Source of the DNA: Rhodopseudomonas palustris
GTDB taxonomy: Bacteria; Pseudomonadota; Alphaproteobacteria; Rhizobiales; Xanthobacteraceae
NCBI RefSeq assembly: GCF_003226555.1
Contig: NZ_QKQS01000023.1
Span: 1,394,702-1,458,701 of the forward strand
Length of the DNA stretch: 64,000 bases
Direction: 5' to 3'
Shown: piece after piece, positions 60,709 through 64,000 of the stretch
Position numbering within the stretch: the stretch's first letter is position 1
How the letters are laid out: each line of letters begins with the position of its first letter
Made by a program: the position numbers and the translations under genes
The notes under the pieces: generated by a model
What the model was told of the DNA's origin: nothing
The model's input: the letters and a program-made list of their open reading frames with translations, nothing else
Databases searched by the model: none

Positions 60709-62031
60709 TCAGTGCGCCGCGAAGCTGCTTCGCACCATCGCCGGATAGCGCAGCGCCTGCAGTGCGCCGCGCCAGACGTAGTGCAGCAGCAGCGCGACCC
60801 ACAGGCCGGTGTTGCCGAGCGGGCGAAGCGCGAACCACGATGCCAGGAAAAGCACCAGCGACAGCAGCATCAGGTTGCGCATCTCGCGTGCCCAGGTGGC
60901 GCCGATGAACACGCCGTCATAGGCGAATGCGAACACGCCGAGCATCGGCGCCAGCGTCACCAGCCACAGATAGTCACCAGCCGAGCGGCGTAGTTCGTCG
61001 TTGGAGGTGATGAAGTCGATCAGTGCCGGTCCGGCGACGGCGTAGATCGCGCTCACCGCCAGCGCGAAGCCGAAGCCGCACAGGATCACCAGCCGCGTGG
61101 CCTTGACGAAGCCGGCGCGGTCGCGTGCGCCGAGGGTGCGACCGCACAGTTGTTCGGCGGCGTTGGCGAGGCCGTCGAGGAAGAACGCGCTGATCATCAG
61201 GAAATTGTTGAGCACCGCGTTGGTGGCGAGCACCACGTCGCCGCCGCGGGCGCCCTGCGCGGTGAAGAACAGAAACACCGCGATCAGCGCCGCGGTGCGG
61301 ATCATGATGTCGCGATTGACGTCGAACATCCGCCGCAGCTGGTGCGGATCGAATAGCATCGCCCGTGACACGTCGAGCAGGCCACGGCGGCGCCAGGCGG
61401 CGATCGCCAGGCCGATCAGCAGCCCGGAACCTTCGGCAATCACCGCCGCGATCGCGGCGCCGGCAATGCCGAAATCGAACCACAGCACCAGAGTCCCTGT
61501 GGCGGCGATGTTGATCAGGTTGATGGCGATCTGCACCGCGAGCGCCAGCATGGCGCGCGCCTGCCCGACCAGCCAGCCGAGCACCGCGAAGTTCGCCAGC
61601 ACCAGCGGCGCAGACCAGATCCGGATCGTGAAGTAGGTCTTGGCGGCGGCGCTGACCGCATCGCTGCCGCCCATCCCGCCGATCATAATTGCGGCGAGCG
61701 GACCTTGCAGCGCGATCAGCAACAGGCCGATGCCGACGGCGACCAGGAGGCCGCGCAGCAGATGCGCCGGCACTTCGCGCGCCTCGCCAGCGCCGAGCGC
61801 TTGCGCCGTGAACGCCAGCGTGCTCATCCGCAGGAAGCCGAACAGCCAGAACAGGCAGTCGAACAGCACCGACGCCATCGACACGCCGCCGAGCAGCGTG
61901 GCCTCGCCGAGCCGGCCGATCGCGGTGGTGGCGACGACGCCGAGCAGCGGCGTGGTCAGGTTGGCGACCATCGCCGGCCCGGCGATGGCGAACACCTGCC
62001 GGATGGTCACGGACGGATTTGCGGACTCCAC
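60709..62031 (-). CDS. MATE family transporter (DinF-like)
   Basis: The 440-aa protein has twelve helices in two lobes. The start I-R-Q-V-F-A-I-A-G-P-A-M-V-A-N-L-T-T-P-L-L-G-V-V and L-L-G-G-V-S-M-A-S-V-L-F fits DinF-type MATE exporters. Its exported substrate is unknown. The gene is probably co-transcribed with the downstream carbonic anhydrase only if the 136-bp gap is not a promoter; both are on the minus strand. Confidence 0.9.
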   Translation of the reverse strand: MESANPSVTIRQVFAIAGPAMVANLTTPLLGVVATTAIGRLGEATLLGGVSMASVLFDCLFWLFGFLRMSTLAFTAQALGAGEAREVPAHLLRGLLVAVGIGLLLIALQGPLAAIMIGGMGGSDAVSAAAKTYFTIRIWSAPLVLANFAVLGWLVGQARAMLALAVQIAINLINIAATGTLVLWFDFGIAGAAIAAVIAEGSGLLIGLAIAAWRRRGLLDVSRAMLFDPHQLRRMFDVNRDIMIRTAALIAVFLFFTAQGARGGDVVLATNAVLNNFLMISAFFLDGLANAAEQLCGRTLGARDRAGFVKATRLVILCGFGFALAVSAIYAVAGPALIDFITSNDELRRSAGDYLWLVTLAPMLGVFAFAYDGVFIGATWAREMRNLMLLSLVLFLASWFALRPLGNTGLWVALLLHYVWRGALQALRYPAMVRSSFAAH

Positions 62032-62053
62032 GGCCGGACGAGGCGGGCGGCGA

Positions 62054-62362
62054 TCAGCGTCCGCGCGGCGTGCTGAACAGTCGGCTGAGCAGCCAGATCG
62101 GGATCACGATCACGGCGCCGAGCAGGAAGTAACGCCACAGCCCGCTGACCGCGTCGAAGCCGAGGTCCCAGATCCGTTCGAACATCAGACGAATGCTGAC
62201 GAGGATGTTCCACGGATCGAGGCCGATCGCCGCCAGCACGACGCCGACCAGGATCGACATCAGGATCAGGCGAAACGCCACAGCCATCGGCGAGCCGCCG
62301 AGAAAGCGGGTCATTCGGTCGTCGTTGGCCGGCAGATCCCGGATGTCGTCTCGCATCGTCAT
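62054..62362 (-). CDS. DUF6460 family small membrane protein
   Basis: The 102-aa protein has two hydrophobic helices (about residues 29-47 and 77-94) around I-G-L-D-P-W-N-I-L-V-S-I-R. This pattern fits DUF6460, a short alphaproteobacterial membrane family of unknown role. It lies 22 bp upstream of the MATE gene on the same strand, so the pair may be one transcript. Confidence 0.85.
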   Translation of the reverse strand: MTMRDDIRDLPANDDRMTRFLGGSPMAVAFRLILMSILVGVVLAAIGLDPWNILVSIRLMFERIWDLGFDAVSGLWRYFLLGAVIVIPIWLLSRLFSTPRGR

Positions 62363-62429
62363 GGTCCTCGCGCGCGTGGCTTGGGCATCATATTCGGTGC
62401 AGGGCAGATGGGGAACCGGCGCTTTGCCG

Positions 62430-63950
62430 TCAATGGCCGCCGGACGCCGTCGCCGGCGGATTGGCAGCTTCCACCTTCAGCATTTGCTCCAGCGTTTCCA
62501 GCCGGTCGGCGTCCTTCGGCGGCTTGTCCCAGCGCAGCCGGTTGATACGTGGAAACCGCATCGCCACGCCGGATTTATGGCGCGGCGAGCGCTGCAGGCC
62601 TTCGAACGCCACTTCCAGCACCAAGCCTTGATCGGGCTCGTGCACGACATGACGGACCGGTCCGAACTTCTCGGTGGTGTTGCGGCGGACGAAGCGGTCG
62701 ATCTGCAACAGTTCCTCGTCGGTGAAGCCGAAATACGCCTTGCCGACCGGCACCAGCTGATCGCCGCCGTCGCGGTCGGTCCAGACCCCGAACGTGTAGT
62801 CGGAATAATACGACGAGCGTTTGCCGTGGCCACGCTGCGCATACATCAGCACCGCGTCGATGATGTGCGGGTCGTGCTTCCACTTCCACCACTGGCCCTT
62901 CGGCCGGCCTGGTAGGTACAGCGCACCGCACCGCTTCAGCATCACGCCTTCGACCGCGTCGGCATCGAGCCCTGCGCCGGCACTGGCTGGATCGCGGCGT
63001 GCGGCGCGCAAACCTTCCCAGTCGTCGAAGCTGACGAGGGGGGACAGATCCACCTTGGGATCGTCGAGCCTGGCGATGAAGGCCTCCAGCCGCGCGCGCC
63101 GTTCGGCGAACGGCAGCGTGCGCAGATCCTCGTCGCCGTCGCCGAGCAGGTCGTAGGCCCGCAGATGAATCGGATACTCCTTCATCAGCTTCGGCGTGGC
63201 CGATTTACGGTTCAGCCGCTGCTGCAGCACGTTGAACGACTGCACGCGATGATCGCGCAGCACCAGCAGCTCGCCATCGATCGCACCCGGCAGGCGCAGC
63301 GACGGCAACAGATCGGGAAAGCTCCTGGTGATGTCTTCGCCGCTGCGCGAATACAGCCGCACCACTGTGTCGCCGTGCTCGTTCTGGCCGCTGACCGCCT
63401 GGACGCGAATGCCGTCCCATTTCCATTCGGCGATGTAGTCGGCCGGATTCATCCCGGCGAAGTCGGTGTCTTCGACCGCGTGCGCCAGCATCACCGGCCG
63501 GAAAGGTGCCGGATCGCGATTGACCGGCTGCGGCCCGCGGCCTTCGAGCCAGGCGAACAGCTCGCGATACGGCGGCTCGAGACCCGGCCACACCAGCTCG
63601 ACGTCGTGCGGATCCTTGTCGCCGAGCGCTGCAGCAGCAGTCTTGGCGAGCCGCGCCGACACGCCGATCCGCAAGGCACCGGTCACCAGCTTGAGCAGCG
63701 CCCAGCGCCCGGTCTCGTCGAGCTCATCCAGCCACCGCGCCAACTGCGCCGGCAGCTCGGCTTTGCCGAGACTGTGCAGCGCGGTGACGATCTCGGTGAG
63801 CGTGGGGGGAGGCGGGTTGTTGTGGCCAGTGCTCGTTGCCGCGCTGAGTTCTGAAACACTGTCCTCTCCCTCTGCACGGCGAGCCCCCTCTCCCGCGTGC
63901 GGGAGAGGGTTGGGGTGAGGGCACCCCGAGGATGGCGTCCCGTCGTGGAG
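62430..63950 (-). CDS. ATP-dependent DNA ligase, 5'-truncated
   Basis: The visible part resembles the alphaproteobacterial ATP-dependent DNA ligases linked to cisplatin-damage response. The nucleotidyl-lysine motif is E-W-K-W-D-G (about 145 residues after an internal ATG at 63743), then G-E-L-L-V, and the OB-fold part contains W-K-W-K. The frame stays open upstream through P-T-L-T-E-I-V, which looks homologous, and on through a palindromic repeat at 63878-63925 to the homopolymer. The true start is not in usable sequence. Confidence 0.88.
   Translation of the reverse strand, partial: LHDGTPSSGCPHPNPLPHAGEGARRAEGEDSVSELSAATSTGHNNPPPPTLTEIVTALHSLGKAELPAQLARWLDELDETGRWALLKLVTGALRIGVSARLAKTAAAALGDKDPHDVELVWPGLEPPYRELFAWLEGRGPQPVNRDPAPFRPVMLAHAVEDTDFAGMNPADYIAEWKWDGIRVQAVSGQNEHGDTVVRLYSRSGEDITRSFPDLLPSLRLPGAIDGELLVLRDHRVQSFNVLQQRLNRKSATPKLMKEYPIHLRAYDLLGDGDEDLRTLPFAERRARLEAFIARLDDPKVDLSPLVSFDDWEGLRAARRDPASAGAGLDADAVEGVMLKRCGALYLPGRPKGQWWKWKHDPHIIDAVLMYAQRGHGKRSSYYSDYTFGVWTDRDGGDQLVPVGKAYFGFTDEELLQIDRFVRRNTTEKFGPVRHVVHEPDQGLVLEVAFEGLQRSPRHKSGVAMRFPRINRLRWDKPPKDADRLETLEQMLKVEAANPPATASGGH
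63878..63925. repeat. GC-rich palindromic repeat in frame within the ligase 5' region
   Basis: The CCCCCTCTCCCGCGTGCGGGAGAGGG hairpin and the following TTGGGGTGAGGGC are a known intergenic repeat type related to 2437-2624. Here it lies in the open frame of the ligase gene. It would encode a P-H-P-N-P-L-P-H-A-G-E-G stretch. Confidence 0.75.
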
Positions 63951-64000
63951 CCCCCCCCCCCCCCCCCCCCCCCCCCCGGGGGGGGGGGTGGGGGGGGGGG
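63951..64000. other. C-run/G-run at the window end
   Basis: Twenty-seven C residues (63951-63977) are followed by G residues to the end, with one T at 63989. This is not a normal coding or regulatory sequence. A sequencing artefact, contig end or gap fill is the likeliest reading. Confidence 0.85.

Overview
This is a GC-rich, densely packed alphaproteobacterial chromosome segment. Several features point to Rhodopseudomonas palustris or a close Bradyrhizobiaceae relative: the argD-argF-hslO-apaG order, a double-length dCTP deaminase, a SAM-II riboswitch before metZ, a sigma-EcfG type promoter, a small gene matching rreB (known from Bradyrhizobiaceae), and dispersed palindromic repeats of the kind seen in that group. 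There is no intact mobile element, CRISPR array or rRNA operon. Two tRNA genes are present, Gly(CCC) and Arg(CCG). The last 50 bases are a C-run/G-run that looks like an assembly artefact or contig end and cuts off a DNA ligase gene.

Layout. 1-4200: arginine synthesis (argD, argF), the redox chaperone Hsp33 and ApaG. 4450-7450: a translationally coupled operon of an OpgC-type membrane acyltransferase and two secreted SGNH-hydrolase paralogues. 7559-12770: envelope quality control, with an L,D-transpeptidase, a DsbA-like protein and DsbD, divergent from a QseBC/PmrAB-like two-component system; a CTTAA direct repeat lies between them. 12800-20700: metZ with SAM-II control, dCTP deaminase, Uma2-family protein, an unrecognised 353-aa protein, a MATE exporter, a DNA repair methyltransferase, tRNA-Gly and a CAP-domain protein. 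20800-27060: small or low-complexity proteins, two convergent GH13 enzymes (alpha-glucosidase and trehalose-synthase-like), a PRC-barrel gene with a sigma-EcfG promoter, and the rreB-like small gene. 27149-30500: nickel uptake, with a TonB receptor and divergent nikR sharing a perfect NikR operator; then an IS3 remnant and tRNA-Arg with a decayed inverted tRNA fragment next to it.

30570-46660: assorted metabolism and signalling, with two GGDEF-EAL proteins, a gamma-glutamyltransferase-like enzyme, acyl-CoA dehydrogenase, cytochrome c, SDR, cytochrome P450 and a class III nucleotide cyclase. 46800-54180: HtpX protease, MFS exporter, class V aminotransferase, an LssY-C protein, a secreted SNase-like protein and a large orphan protein. 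54620-63950: a caspase-fold protein lacking both catalytic residues, two exported carbonic anhydrases (alpha and beta), an S24-type repressor, DUF952-pyrD, an MBL-fold hydrolase, a second MATE protein, a DUF6460 protein and an ATP-dependent DNA ligase.

The points most worth following up are the rreB-like gene with its extended Shine-Dalgarno, the OpgC/SGNH/SGNH operon, the pseudo-caspase, the protein with four WSSL decapeptide repeats, the NikR-controlled receptor, the SAM-II terminator/antiterminator arrangement, and the inverted tRNA fragment.
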